Shown: one piece after another, positions 1-5,897 of the stretch
Layout of the letters: each line of letters begins with the position of its first letter
How positions within the stretch are numbered: the stretch's first letter is position 1
Source of the DNA: Desulfobulbaceae bacterium
GTDB taxonomy: Bacteria > Desulfobacterota > Desulfobulbia > Desulfobulbales > Desulfocapsaceae
Length of the DNA: 7,819 nucleotides
Direction of reading: 5' to 3'
Assembly: GCA_024643445.1 (NCBI GenBank)
Contig: JAHEMX010000156.1
Span: 1 to 7,819 of the forward strand
Position numbers and translations under genes: made by a program
The notes under the pieces: generated by a model
Seen by the model: the letters and a program-made list of their open reading frames with translations, nothing else
Told to the model about the DNA's origin: nothing
The model's database searches: none

Positions 1-1
1 G

Positions 2-268
2 TGGCTCTGCAGATGCTATGATCATCACTTTCCCACCCGCCAATTCCAGACCTACGCCCTGGGCGACAGCCCCAATGATCTGGATATGCTCAACTGCGCT
101 GACTGGGCCGTGGTTGTTGCTTCGCCGGGACACGCCACCCCGAAGCTGGAACGCACGGAACAAGTTGTCTACACGAAGAAATACGGCCCTGAGGGATGGG
201 CTGAAAGCCTGATGAAATTACTGAACATACCTGAATATGCGCTGCCGGACCTGAAAGCGTCGAGTTAG
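2..268 (+). CDS. HAD-IIB family phosphatase, mannosyl-3-phosphoglycerate phosphatase-like (3' end only)
   Basis: Only the last 88 codons are present; the gene starts before the window. Seen in the sequence: the HAD motif IV block ALGDSPNDLDML, where the paired acidic residues bind Mg2+, followed by a strand-like AVVVASPG segment and the tail KYGPEGWAESLMKLL. In the family, a GDSPND block followed by a 'GPEGW' tail is typical of mannosyl-3-phosphoglycerate phosphatases and their YedP-like relatives. These enzymes hydrolyse the phosphate of mannosyl-3-phosphoglycerate to give the osmolyte mannosylglycerate in the cytosol. The nucleophile motif DxDxT and the cap domain lie outside the window, so substrate is inferred from the tail alone; another HAD-IIB sugar phosphatase is possible. 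The partner synthase gene would be expected upstream. The next gene is more than 400 bases away, so this gene ends its transcription unit. Confidence 0.72.
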   Translation, partial: WLCRCYDHHFPTRQFQTYALGDSPNDLDMLNCADWAVVVASPGHATPKLERTEQVVYTKKYGPEGWAESLMKLLNIPEYALPDLKASS

Positions 269-305
269 CTTTTTGCCCGTTCACCCCGGTTGCATAAGCT
301 GTCCT

Positions 306-351
306 GCTGCTTGATCGATCCTGATGTTCGGAGGATGGTTCCTCCAGCAGC
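306..351. other. Imperfect hairpin in the intergenic region
   Basis: An inner stem GGAGGA (330-335) and TCCTCC (340-345) closes a TGGT loop. An outer arm GCTGCT (306-311) can pair with AGCAGC (346-351) around a bulge that holds the palindrome GATCGATC. No T-run follows, so it is not a standard intrinsic terminator, but its place 40-80 bases after the phosphatase stop would suit transcript 3'-end formation or protection. The role is inferred. Confidence 0.35.
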
Positions 352-481
352 TAAAAAGCGGTTATGAGCACCTCCGGTTGGTTTACGCTATCATTCTCAT
401 CCTGCCAGCGACAATTGTTCCATCGAGCCTGAGTATCTCCACCTCTGGGAAAGAGGGGCGGAAACGATCCGATTATCTGAA

Positions 482-499
482 GCCACATGAGTCTGTGGC
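482..499. promoter_or_regulatory. Inverted repeat upstream of the cytochrome bd promoter (possible operator 1)
   Basis: GCCACA (482-487) and TGTGGC (494-499) form a perfect 6-bp inverted repeat around TGAGTC. Its 3' edge lies 38 bases before the -35 element at 538. This is a plausible activator position, but the arms match no site I can name. It does not have the spacing of Rex (TGTG n8 CACA) or of CRP/FNR sites. It could be chance. Confidence 0.3.
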
Positions 500-507
500 A
501 TCACAAT

Positions 508-526
508 AATACGACTAAGTAGTATT
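508..526. promoter_or_regulatory. 19-bp palindromic operator-like site before the cytochrome bd promoter
   Basis: AATACGACTAAGTAGTATT is symmetric about its central base in 16 of the 18 flanking positions (AATAC.ACT.AGT.GTATT). It ends 11 bases before the -35 hexamer. The ACT...AGT core within AT-rich arms recalls sites of Rrf2-family regulators such as IscR, which respond to iron, NO or redox state. It is shorter than the classical IscR site, so the family assignment is only a guess. A second AT-rich repeat, CAATAAT (504-510) against ATTATTG (534-540), surrounds it and runs into the -35 box. Binding there would affect promoter access. Confidence 0.45.
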
Positions 527-537
527 GAGAATTATTA

Positions 538-566
538 TTGACAAGGATCTGCCCGTTCGATAGAGT
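538..566 (+). promoter_or_regulatory. Sigma70-type promoter of the DUF4492-cydAB operon
   Basis: A perfect -35 hexamer TTGACA (538-543) is followed by an optimal 17-bp spacer and the -10 TAGAGT (561-566, 4 of 6 consensus positions including the key first A and last T). Transcription would start near 573, giving a leader of about 125 nt before the first gene. It is the only good promoter I found in the gap and it points into the operon. Two inverted repeats lie just upstream. Confidence 0.65.
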
Positions 567-629
567 GCCTGCTGACTGTAAGGAAACGGATTTTTAAAAT
601 GGTTGAAACTTCGTTTGAAGAAAGGTTAT

Positions 630-698
630 ATGAATGGGTTAGGAACAGCTGATAACACAATGTTCCGGCGGGCAATTAAAGAGTGGAGGATATCTTGA
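630..698 (+). CDS. Possible 22-codon upstream ORF coupled to the DUF4492 gene
   Basis: This ORF encodes MNGLGTADNTMFRRAIKEWR plus IS. It starts with ATG 4 nt after a modest AAAGG (621-625), and its TGA (696-698) overlaps the next ATG (698-700) as TGATG. That arrangement is typical of translational coupling, so ribosomes on this ORF would arrive at the DUF4492 start. The peptide has no membrane segment and matches nothing I know. A competing 17-codon ORF begins at ATG 599 and ends at 652. The region may be a plain untranslated leader; the strong GGAGG for DUF4492 lies within this ORF and suffices on its own. Confidence 0.25.
   Translation: MNGLGTADNTMFRRAIKEWRIS
685..689 (+). promoter_or_regulatory. 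Ribosome binding site that fixes the DUF4492 start
   Basis: GGAGG sits 8 nt before ATG 698. An in-frame GTG at 683 would overlap this site and has no Shine-Dalgarno of its own, so ATG 698 is preferred. Confidence 0.7.
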
Positions 699-925
699 TG
701 CTCTCTTTTCCGGGCAGGATATTCAGATTTTATCGGGACGGGTTTCGCTCGATGAGTATCGGTAAAACCCTGTGGAAGGTCATCCTGGTAAAACTGTTCA
801 TCATGTTCGTCGTCTTGAAACTGTTTTTTTTCCCGAATTTTCTTGCTACCAATTTTTCTTCTGACGAACAGCGGGCCGCTCATGTAATGGAACAGATTAC
901 CGGAGCGGTTCAGAAACAGAATTAA
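698..925 (+). CDS. DUF4492 family small membrane protein of the cytochrome bd operon
   Basis: A 75-residue protein. A basic amphipathic start with FYRDGFRSMSIGKTLWKVI (residues 11-29) leads into one hydrophobic helix at about 27-47 (LVKLFIMFVVLKLFFFPNFL) and a short polar tail. The FYRDGFRSM...LW.II..KLFIMFVVLKLFFFPNFL pattern is that of the DUF4492 family, known as short proteins encoded next to cydAB in Bacteroidetes, Campylobacterota and some other anaerobes. Function is not established; location suggests an assembly factor or accessory subunit of the oxidase. The R/K-rich N-terminus predicts a cytoplasmic N-end. The cydA Shine-Dalgarno overlaps its TAA, so it is translated from the same message as cydA. 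Family assignment is confident, role is inferred. Confidence 0.85.
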   Translation: MLSFPGRIFRFYRDGFRSMSIGKTLWKVILVKLFIMFVVLKLFFFPNFLATNFSSDEQRAAHVMEQITGAVQKQN

Positions 926-937
926 GGAGGATACTAC

Positions 938-2470
938 ATGGTCGATATCGATCTAGGCCTGGTAAACTGGTCCAGGGCGCAGTTTGCCCTGACGGCGATG
1001 TATCATTGGATCTTCGTGCCGTTGACGCTGGGCTTGTCATTTCTGTGCGCCTTTTTTGAGTCCATTTATGTCAAAACCGGGAAAGAGGAATGGAGATACC
1101 TGACAAGGTTCTGGATGACCTTGTTCGGTATTAATTTTGCCATCGGTGTGGCGACCGGTATTATCCTTGAGTTTGAATTCGGTACGAACTGGTCAAACTA
1201 TTCCTGGATGGTCGGCGACATTTTCGGGGCTCCGCTGGCGGTGGAGGGGATCGTTGCCTTCTTCCTTGAAGCCACCTTTTTTGCCGTGATGTTTTTCGGC
1301 TGGAACCGTGTCTCAAAAGGTTTTCACCTTTTCTCGACCTGGATGGTGGCAATCGGCTCCAACCTATCGGCCCTGTGGATTCTGGTGGCCAACGGCTGGA
1401 TGCAGCATCCGGTCGGCATGGCCTTTAATCCGGAAACCGTCCGGTTCGAGATGCAGAATTTCTGGGAGGTCCTGTTCTCGCCGGTAGCCATCGCCAAATT
1501 TACCCATACCACAAGCTCGAGTTTCCTGGTAGGTGCGACCTTCGTCATTGCTGTTTCCTCGTGGTACCTGCTGAAGGGGAGGCATATCGAGATGGCCAAA
1601 AAATCCATCCTGGTGGCCTCGGTATTCGGGGTTTTCTCTCTTGCCATGACAGCCTTTACCGGGGACGAATCGGCCTTCACCAACGCCTCTACCCAGCCGA
1701 TGAAGCTGGCTGCCTACGAGGGGCTCTATACCGGTGAGCAGAAAGCCGGCATTGTCGCCTTTGGTGTCTTGAACCCGGCCGCAAAGCCTGGCGAAAACAG
1801 CGATCCGTTCCTGTTCAAGATCAAGCTCCCTTATCTGCTCTCCCTGATGGCCAATCGCTCATTTGATTCGTTCGTGCCGGGCATCAATGATCTGGTTTTC
1901 GGCAATGAAAAGAAGGGGATCGTCGGCGTTGACCAGAAGATGGTGCGCGGTTCCGAGGCGCTTGTGGACCTGAGGGCCTACAAGAATGCCAGGGATGCCG
2001 GGGACAAGGCTGCTGCAGAGGGTGCACTGGGACGTTTTACCAAGAACCAGGACTATCTCGGCTACGCCTATTTCGACAAGCCTGAAGATGCGGTCCCGCC
2101 GGTCCAGACGACCTTCTACGCCTTTCATATCATGGTCTTTCTTTCCCTGTTTTTCGCTTTTATCTGTCTTTCCTATCTGTACTACGGGATGAAGGACAGT
2201 ATCGGGCAGAAGCGCGGGCTGCTTCTGCTTGGCATCGCCTCATTTTTCCTTGCCCTGATCGCGAGCGAGGCCGGCTGGGTCGTCGCAGAAGTAGGCAGAC
2301 AACCCTGGGCCATCCAGGGCATGATGCCTGTCTCCGTAGCGACCAGCAACCTGGCCAAGGGAAATGTGATGGCCACATTCTGGATGTTTGCCGGCCTCTT
2401 TACCCTGCTGCTGCTGGCGGAAATAAAGATCATGCTCTGGCAGATCAACAAAGGACCGGAGGGCGAATAA
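938..2470 (+). CDS. cydA: Cytochrome bd quinol oxidase subunit I (CydA)
   Basis: Heme-bearing subunit of cytochrome bd in the cytoplasmic membrane; it oxidises quinol and reduces O2 to water. It has 510 residues, close to the usual 520, with nine predicted helices. Visible landmarks by alignment to memory of E. coli CydA: His23 (heme b595/d ligand), Glu103 and Glu111 (proton path), SALWILVANGWMQ (144-156), His190 and Met399 (heme b558 ligands), GDES (242-245), Lys256 and Glu261 in the Q loop (quinol site), and Glu451 within AEVGRQPWAI. The distance from GDES to Met399 matches E. coli, so it is the long Q-loop form. Unusually, the residue two before Met399 is His397, where E. coli has Arg391. 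Start is set by AAGGAGG 7 nt upstream, overlapping the previous stop. cydB follows with no gap. Confidence 0.97.
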   Translation: MVDIDLGLVNWSRAQFALTAMYHWIFVPLTLGLSFLCAFFESIYVKTGKEEWRYLTRFWMTLFGINFAIGVATGIILEFEFGTNWSNYSWMVGDIFGAPLAVEGIVAFFLEATFFAVMFFGWNRVSKGFHLFSTWMVAIGSNLSALWILVANGWMQHPVGMAFNPETVRFEMQNFWEVLFSPVAIAKFTHTTSSSFLVGATFVIAVSSWYLLKGRHIEMAKKSILVASVFGVFSLAMTAFTGDESAFTNASTQPMKLAAYEGLYTGEQKAGIVAFGVLNPAAKPGENSDPFLFKIKLPYLLSLMANRSFDSFVPGINDLVFGNEKKGIVGVDQKMVRGSEALVDLRAYKNARDAGDKAAAEGALGRFTKNQDYLGYAYFDKPEDAVPPVQTTFYAFHIMVFLSLFFAFICLSYLYYGMKDSIGQKRGLLLLGIASFFLALIASEAGWVVAEVGRQPWAIQGMMPVSVATSNLAKGNVMATFWMFAGLFTLLLLAEIKIMLWQINKGPEGE

Positions 2471-3604
2471 ATGATTGGAAATCTAGATATAACAATACTG
2501 CAGCAGATCTGGTGGATCCTTGCTTCCGTTGTCGGTTCGCTGTTTCTTTTTCTCACCTTTGTGCAGGGTGGGCAGACCTTGCTCTGGCAGGTTGCCAAGA
2601 CGGAACAGGAGAAAGCGCTGGTGATCAATTCGCTCGGTCGAAAGTGGGAACTCACCTTCACCACCCTGGTGCTTTTCGGCGGTGCCCTCTTTGCCGCTTT
2701 TCCGCTCTTTTACGCCACCAGTTTCGGTGGGGCCTACTGGGTGTGGATCCTGATCCTTTTCACCTTTATTATTCAGGCCGTGAGTTATGAATACCGCAAG
2801 AAACCTGCCAACCTGCTTGGCGCAAGGGTGTATGAGATATTTCTCTTTATCAACGGTTCGGTCGGCATCCTGTTGATCGGGGCCGCTGTTGGAACCTTTT
2901 TCACCGGCTCCAATTTCACCCTGAACCAGTTTAACCAGGTGCGCTGGACCCACCCGCTCCTCGGACTTGAAGCCGCCTTTTCGCTGTTCAACCTCTCGCT
3001 CGGTTTGTTTCTGGTGTTCAACGCCCGTGTTCTCGGTTCGATGTACCTGATCAACAACGTTGATTGTACCATCGCGCCGGATCTTGAGCAGCGGCTGAGA
3101 AAGGGTTGTCTCACCAGTCTTGTCTGCGCCCTGCCGTTTCTGCTCTACGTGCTGGCAAGCCTGCTGCTGATGAAGGGCTTTGCCCTTGATGAGAGCGGCG
3201 CGGTCAGTCTCGTATCGGGAAAATACCTGGCCAACCTGCTGGCCATGCCGGTTGTTCTTGTTCTGCTGCTCGCCGGGCTGGCGCTGGTGGTGTGGGGGGT
3301 TATTTCCACAAGTTTTCTCGGCGGTAACCGCGGCATCTGGTTCGCCGGTCTGGGAACGGTACTCGTCGGCCTTGCGGTGTTTTTCACCGCCGGTTTTAAC
3401 AATACGCCGTTTTACCCGTCCAAAGCTGATCTTCAGTCATCCCTGTCGATCTATAATGCCTCGTCCAGTCATTATACGTTGACGGCAATGACCTACGTCG
3501 CCCTGATCATTCCGTTCGTACTGGCCTACATCGCCTATGTCTGGAAGCTGATGGACGCCAGGAAGATCGGGCCGGAAGATCTCAGCGATCCCAAGGCTTA
3601 TTAG
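2471..3604 (+). CDS. cydB: Cytochrome bd quinol oxidase subunit II (CydB)
   Basis: Structural partner of CydA, 377 residues (family about 335-380), with about eight to nine hydrophobic helices and a C-terminal basic-acidic tail. Its ATG directly follows the cydA TAA and has GGAGGG 7 nt upstream. Motifs: IWW near 13-15, FVQGGQTLL (30-38), GRKWE (56-60), GGALFAAFPLFYATSFGGAYWVW (70-92), YEYRKKP (106-112), and GFNNTPFYPSKADLQSSLSIYNASSSHYTL near the end, matching the FP...SSLT.WDASSS region of E. coli. It resembles the Bacteroidetes version much more than E. coli: the acidic DGFDMG stretch of helix 1 is FVQGGQ here, and WDGNQVW is WELTFTT, with Glu60 at the place of E. coli Asp58. This subtype goes with the DUF4492 gene upstream. 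Assignment is firm. Confidence 0.95.
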   Translation: MIGNLDITILQQIWWILASVVGSLFLFLTFVQGGQTLLWQVAKTEQEKALVINSLGRKWELTFTTLVLFGGALFAAFPLFYATSFGGAYWVWILILFTFIIQAVSYEYRKKPANLLGARVYEIFLFINGSVGILLIGAAVGTFFTGSNFTLNQFNQVRWTHPLLGLEAAFSLFNLSLGLFLVFNARVLGSMYLINNVDCTIAPDLEQRLRKGCLTSLVCALPFLLYVLASLLLMKGFALDESGAVSLVSGKYLANLLAMPVVLVLLLAGLALVVWGVISTSFLGGNRGIWFAGLGTVLVGLAVFFTAGFNNTPFYPSKADLQSSLSIYNASSSHYTLTAMTYVALIIPFVLAYIAYVWKLMDARKIGPEDLSDPKAY

Positions 3605-3621
3605 CCCAGAGGATAGTTTCC

Positions 3622-3628
3622 AAGGAGG
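3622..3628 (+). promoter_or_regulatory. Strong ribosome binding site for the 30-residue ORF
   Basis: AAGGAGG lies 9 nt before ATG 3638, in the short gap after cydB. A near-perfect Shine-Dalgarno here is hard to explain without a translated gene, and no other start follows at suitable spacing. Confidence 0.75.
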
Positions 3629-3637
3629 AACGAAAGG

Positions 3638-3730
3638 ATGATAGCATTTCTACTTATTTCGTGGTGCGCCGTGATCTTCTTCTCGTACAAGGTATCGGTC
3701 ACGCTGCTCGAAAAGGCGGGGAAACTCTAG
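3638..3730 (+). CDS. 30-residue single-helix membrane protein, candidate CydX-like subunit
   Basis: A tiny ORF, easily missed. It reads MIAFLLISWCAVIFFSYKVS then VTLLEKAGKL. Residues 2-16 are a hydrophobic helix and the tail is positively charged. It lies 33 nt after the cydB stop, has a strong AAGGAGG, and ends before the operon's terminator. Cytochrome bd oxidases commonly carry a third small subunit of 30-40 residues encoded after cydB: CydX in E. coli, AppX, or CydS in Geobacillus. All are single helices with little sequence conservation. The position, size and topology fit that role. I cannot show sequence homology to CydX (E. coli begins MWYFAWILG), so no gene symbol is given. It may be a lineage-specific equivalent paired with the DUF4492-type oxidase. 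Confidence 0.68.
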   Translation: MIAFLLISWCAVIFFSYKVSVTLLEKAGKL

Positions 3731-3761
3731 TATCTGAAGAAAACCTGCTTACTGTAGTATG

Positions 3762-3800
3762 AAACGGGGAGATCTGTGGTGGTCTTCCCGTTTTTGTTTT
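3762..3800 (+). terminator. Intrinsic terminator of the cytochrome bd operon
   Basis: The arm ACGGGGAGATC (3764-3774) pairs with GGTCTTCCCGT (3781-3791) through 11 positions, two of them G-U wobbles, around the loop TGTGGT. The adjoining AA (3762-3763) can extend the stem into the T-run, which reads TTTTTGTTTT at 3791-3800. It lies 31 bases after the 30-residue ORF, which shows that this ORF belongs to the cyd transcript, and it separates cyd from leuCD. Confidence 0.8.
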
Positions 3801-3856
3801 ACGTGTTTATGGTAGTGACGTAGCTTTCGGGAGCAGCGTCCCGGCCGACCACTTAT

Positions 3857-3863
3857 GAAGGAG
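3857..3863 (+). promoter_or_regulatory. Ribosome binding site that fixes the leuC start
   Basis: GAAGGAG lies 6 nt before ATG 3870 and overlaps an earlier in-frame ATG at 3855, which has no Shine-Dalgarno of its own. The start is therefore 3870. A 5-bp hairpin, CGGGA (3828-3832) with TCCCG (3839-3843), lies just upstream; I saw no clear promoter between the cyd terminator and leuC. Confidence 0.75.
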
Positions 3864-3869
3864 TTTACT

Positions 3870-5273
3870 ATGGGAAAGAATCTATTCAATAAGGTATGGG
3901 ATTTACATAAGGTTGCAGCGCTGTCGGAGACACAGGACCAGCTTTTTATCGGTCTTCACCTGGTGCATGAGGTTACCTCTCCCCAGGCCTTTCAGGAACT
4001 GCGGGAGCGGGGTATCAAGGTGAAATACCCCGACCGTGCCATTGCCACCGTTGATCATATCGTACCGACAAAAGATCAGTTTATCAGGCCATACCAGGAT
4101 ACCCTTGCTGAGGAGATGCTGCAGGCCGTTGAAAAAAACACGACTGAGTTCGGTATCCCGTTCTTTGGACTTCATTCCGATTCCCGGGGCATTGTCCATA
4201 TCATTGGACCGGAAAACGGTTTTACCCAGCCCGGCATGACCATCGCCTGCGGCGATTCCCACACCTCGACGCATGGTGCTTTCGGCGCCATTGCCTTTGG
4301 TGTCGGAACCTCCCAGGTTCGGGATTTGCTGGCAACCCAGACGCTTGCCGTTGATCGTCTCAAGGTCAGGAAGATAGAGGTGAGCGGTGCACGGGGACCA
4401 GGCGTCCATGCCAAGGATATCATCCTGCGGATCATCGCCGAACTCGGTGTCATGGGTGGTATCGGTTTTGCCTACGAGTTTGCCGGTCCTGCCATCGCAG
4501 CGCTTTCCATGGAAGAGCGCATGACCATCTGCAACATGAGCATTGAAGGGGGTGCCCGCGCCGGATATGTGAATCCCGACCAGATGACCTTTGACTACCT
4601 GAAGGGAAGACCGTTCGCTCCGGCCGGTGATGCATATGCGGCCGCTGTTGCTTTCTGGAAGTCCATCGCCTCGGATGAGGACGCCCAATATGATGATGTT
4701 TACCGGCTCGACATTACCGGTATGGGCCCGATGGTCACCTGGGGCATCACACCAGGCCAGGGTGTGGAAGTGAGCGGCAATCTGCCGCGCATCGCTGATC
4801 TCGATGAGTCCGAGGCGGAAATCACCCGAAAAGCCTATGAGCATATGGGCTTCACCGAAGGACAGAAAATCGAAGGAGCAAAGATTGATGTGGCCTTTAT
4901 CGGATCCTGCACCAACGGGCGTATCTCTGACTTCAGGGCAGCGGCTGCGGTGGTTAAAGGAAGAAAAGTGGCTGCGCATGTACGGGCTCTCGCCGTACCC
5001 GGGTCACGGAAGGTGAAAGAGCAGGCAGAACGGGAAGGGCTCGATGTCGTTTTCACCGAGGCAGGGTTCGAGTGGCGTGAAGCTGGCTGTTCCATGTGCC
5101 TGGCCATGAATCCGGATAAATTGGTCGGGCGCCAGATGTCGGCCAGTTCCTCGAATCGCAATTTCATCGGCCGACAGGGTACGCCCAAAGGCCGAACACT
5201 GCTCATGAGTCCGGCAATGGTTGCGGCAGCGGCGGTTGAAGGCGCGGTAAGCGATGTACGAAAATTATTGTAG
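3870..5273 (+). CDS. leuC: 3-isopropylmalate dehydratase large subunit (LeuC)
   Basis: Catalytic [4Fe-4S] subunit of isopropylmalate isomerase, which interconverts 2- and 3-isopropylmalate in leucine synthesis in the cytosol. With the start at 3870 it has 467 residues, matching the 466 of E. coli. Aconitase-fold motifs in order: KVWDLHKV near the start, VDHIVPT (61-67), GDSHTSTHGAFGAIAFGVGT (128-147), SCTNGRISDF (346-355), and EAGCSMCLAMNPD (404-416). The cluster cysteines are Cys347, Cys407 and Cys410, at the same numbers as in E. coli. It ends in the TAG whose last base begins the leuD Shine-Dalgarno, so leuC and leuD are co-translated. This is the long enterobacterial-type LeuC rather than the shorter form of about 420 residues seen in many anaerobes and archaea. 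leuA and leuB are not in the window. Confidence 0.97.
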   Translation: MGKNLFNKVWDLHKVAALSETQDQLFIGLHLVHEVTSPQAFQELRERGIKVKYPDRAIATVDHIVPTKDQFIRPYQDTLAEEMLQAVEKNTTEFGIPFFGLHSDSRGIVHIIGPENGFTQPGMTIACGDSHTSTHGAFGAIAFGVGTSQVRDLLATQTLAVDRLKVRKIEVSGARGPGVHAKDIILRIIAELGVMGGIGFAYEFAGPAIAALSMEERMTICNMSIEGGARAGYVNPDQMTFDYLKGRPFAPAGDAYAAAVAFWKSIASDEDAQYDDVYRLDITGMGPMVTWGITPGQGVEVSGNLPRIADLDESEAEITRKAYEHMGFTEGQKIEGAKIDVAFIGSCTNGRISDFRAAAAVVKGRKVAAHVRALAVPGSRKVKEQAEREGLDVVFTEAGFEWREAGCSMCLAMNPDKLVGRQMSASSSNRNFIGRQGTPKGRTLLMSPAMVAAAAVEGAVSDVRKLL

Positions 5274-5285
5274 GGAGATAGAGAA

Positions 5286-5897
5286 ATGACTGACAATCCT
5301 GCCGCAATCAAAAGTATAGAGGGTCGGGCATTGCCCTATCAGGGCAACGATGTCGATACCGACCGTATCATTCCGGCACGCTTCCTCCGAAGTGTAACGT
5401 TTGAAGGGCTTGGCGAGGAGGTCTTCATAGACGAACGGGTCGATGAAAATGGCGTAAAAAAAGAGCATCCGTTTAATGACCCGGCCTATCAGGGTGCCAG
5501 CATATTGATGGTAAACCGGAATTTCGGCTGTGGTTCAAGCCGGGAGCACGCGCCACAGGCAATCATGCGATTTGGCCTGCAGGCCATCGTCGGTGAATCT
5601 TTCGGGGAGATTTTCGCCGGTAACTGCATCAGCATCGGTATCCCGGTCTTTACCGCTCGTGAGACGGTTCTCCAGGAACTGCAGAACCTGGCCCAACGCG
5701 AGCCGAAGACCGTCTTTAAGCTCGATGTCGAGGCCCGGTCCATCAGTTTTAACGGAAAGAGCATTGCACTGGAAATGAATTCTTCAGTCAGAACGGCGCT
5801 TCTTGGCGGTACCTGGAACACCCTTGATGAACTCCTGCAGAACATGGCGCAGATAGAGAGCGTCTACGACAGGCTGCCCTATATCAAAGGGTTTTAG
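5286..5897 (+). CDS. leuD: 3-isopropylmalate dehydratase small subunit (LeuD)
   Basis: Swivelling-domain partner of LeuC, 203 residues (E. coli 201), completing the isopropylmalate isomerase active site. Motifs: GNDVDTDRIIPARFL (20-34), the loop NRNFGCGSSREHAPQA (77-92) that contacts substrate, and ESFGEIFAGNCISIGI (104-119). ATG 5286 lies 7 nt after GGGAGA (5273-5278), and 12 bases separate it from leuC. The C-terminal part (LGGTWNTLDELLQNMAQIE...YDRLPYIKGF) is complete and typical of the long LeuD type, so the TAG at 5895-5897 is the true end. The reading frame stays open past this stop for 48 codons of dehydrogenase-like sequence, described separately. Confidence 0.96.
   Translation: MTDNPAAIKSIEGRALPYQGNDVDTDRIIPARFLRSVTFEGLGEEVFIDERVDENGVKKEHPFNDPAYQGASILMVNRNFGCGSSREHAPQAIMRFGLQAIVGESFGEIFAGNCISIGIPVFTARETVLQELQNLAQREPKTVFKLDVEARSISFNGKSIALEMNSSVRTALLGGTWNTLDELLQNMAQIESVYDRLPYIKGF

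Noticed and set aside
494..505. TGTGGCATCACA as a Rex or CRP/FNR site
   Set aside because: The half-sites are only 4 bases apart, while those families need about 8 between TGTG and CACA. It overlaps the GCCACA/TGTGGC repeat instead.
324..509. A 61-codon plus-strand ORF in the gap before the cyd promoter
   Set aside because: It lacks a Shine-Dalgarno and recognisable motifs, and it overlaps the hairpin at 330-345 and the inverted repeat at 482-499. It looks like a chance open frame.
3855..3869. ATG 3855 as the leuC start
   Set aside because: Its codons are themselves the Shine-Dalgarno for ATG 3870, and starting at 3870 gives the standard length and cysteine numbering.
3796..3869. A promoter for leuCD right after the cyd terminator
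   Set aside because: I found no -35/-10 pair with acceptable spacing. Either the promoter is unusual, or leuCD depends on readthrough, so none is annotated.
3903..4979. A 358-codon open frame on the minus strand opposite leuC
   Set aside because: It lies wholly antisense to a clear LeuC coding region with all active-site motifs. Its translation shows no domain, and it follows from the codon bias of leuC.
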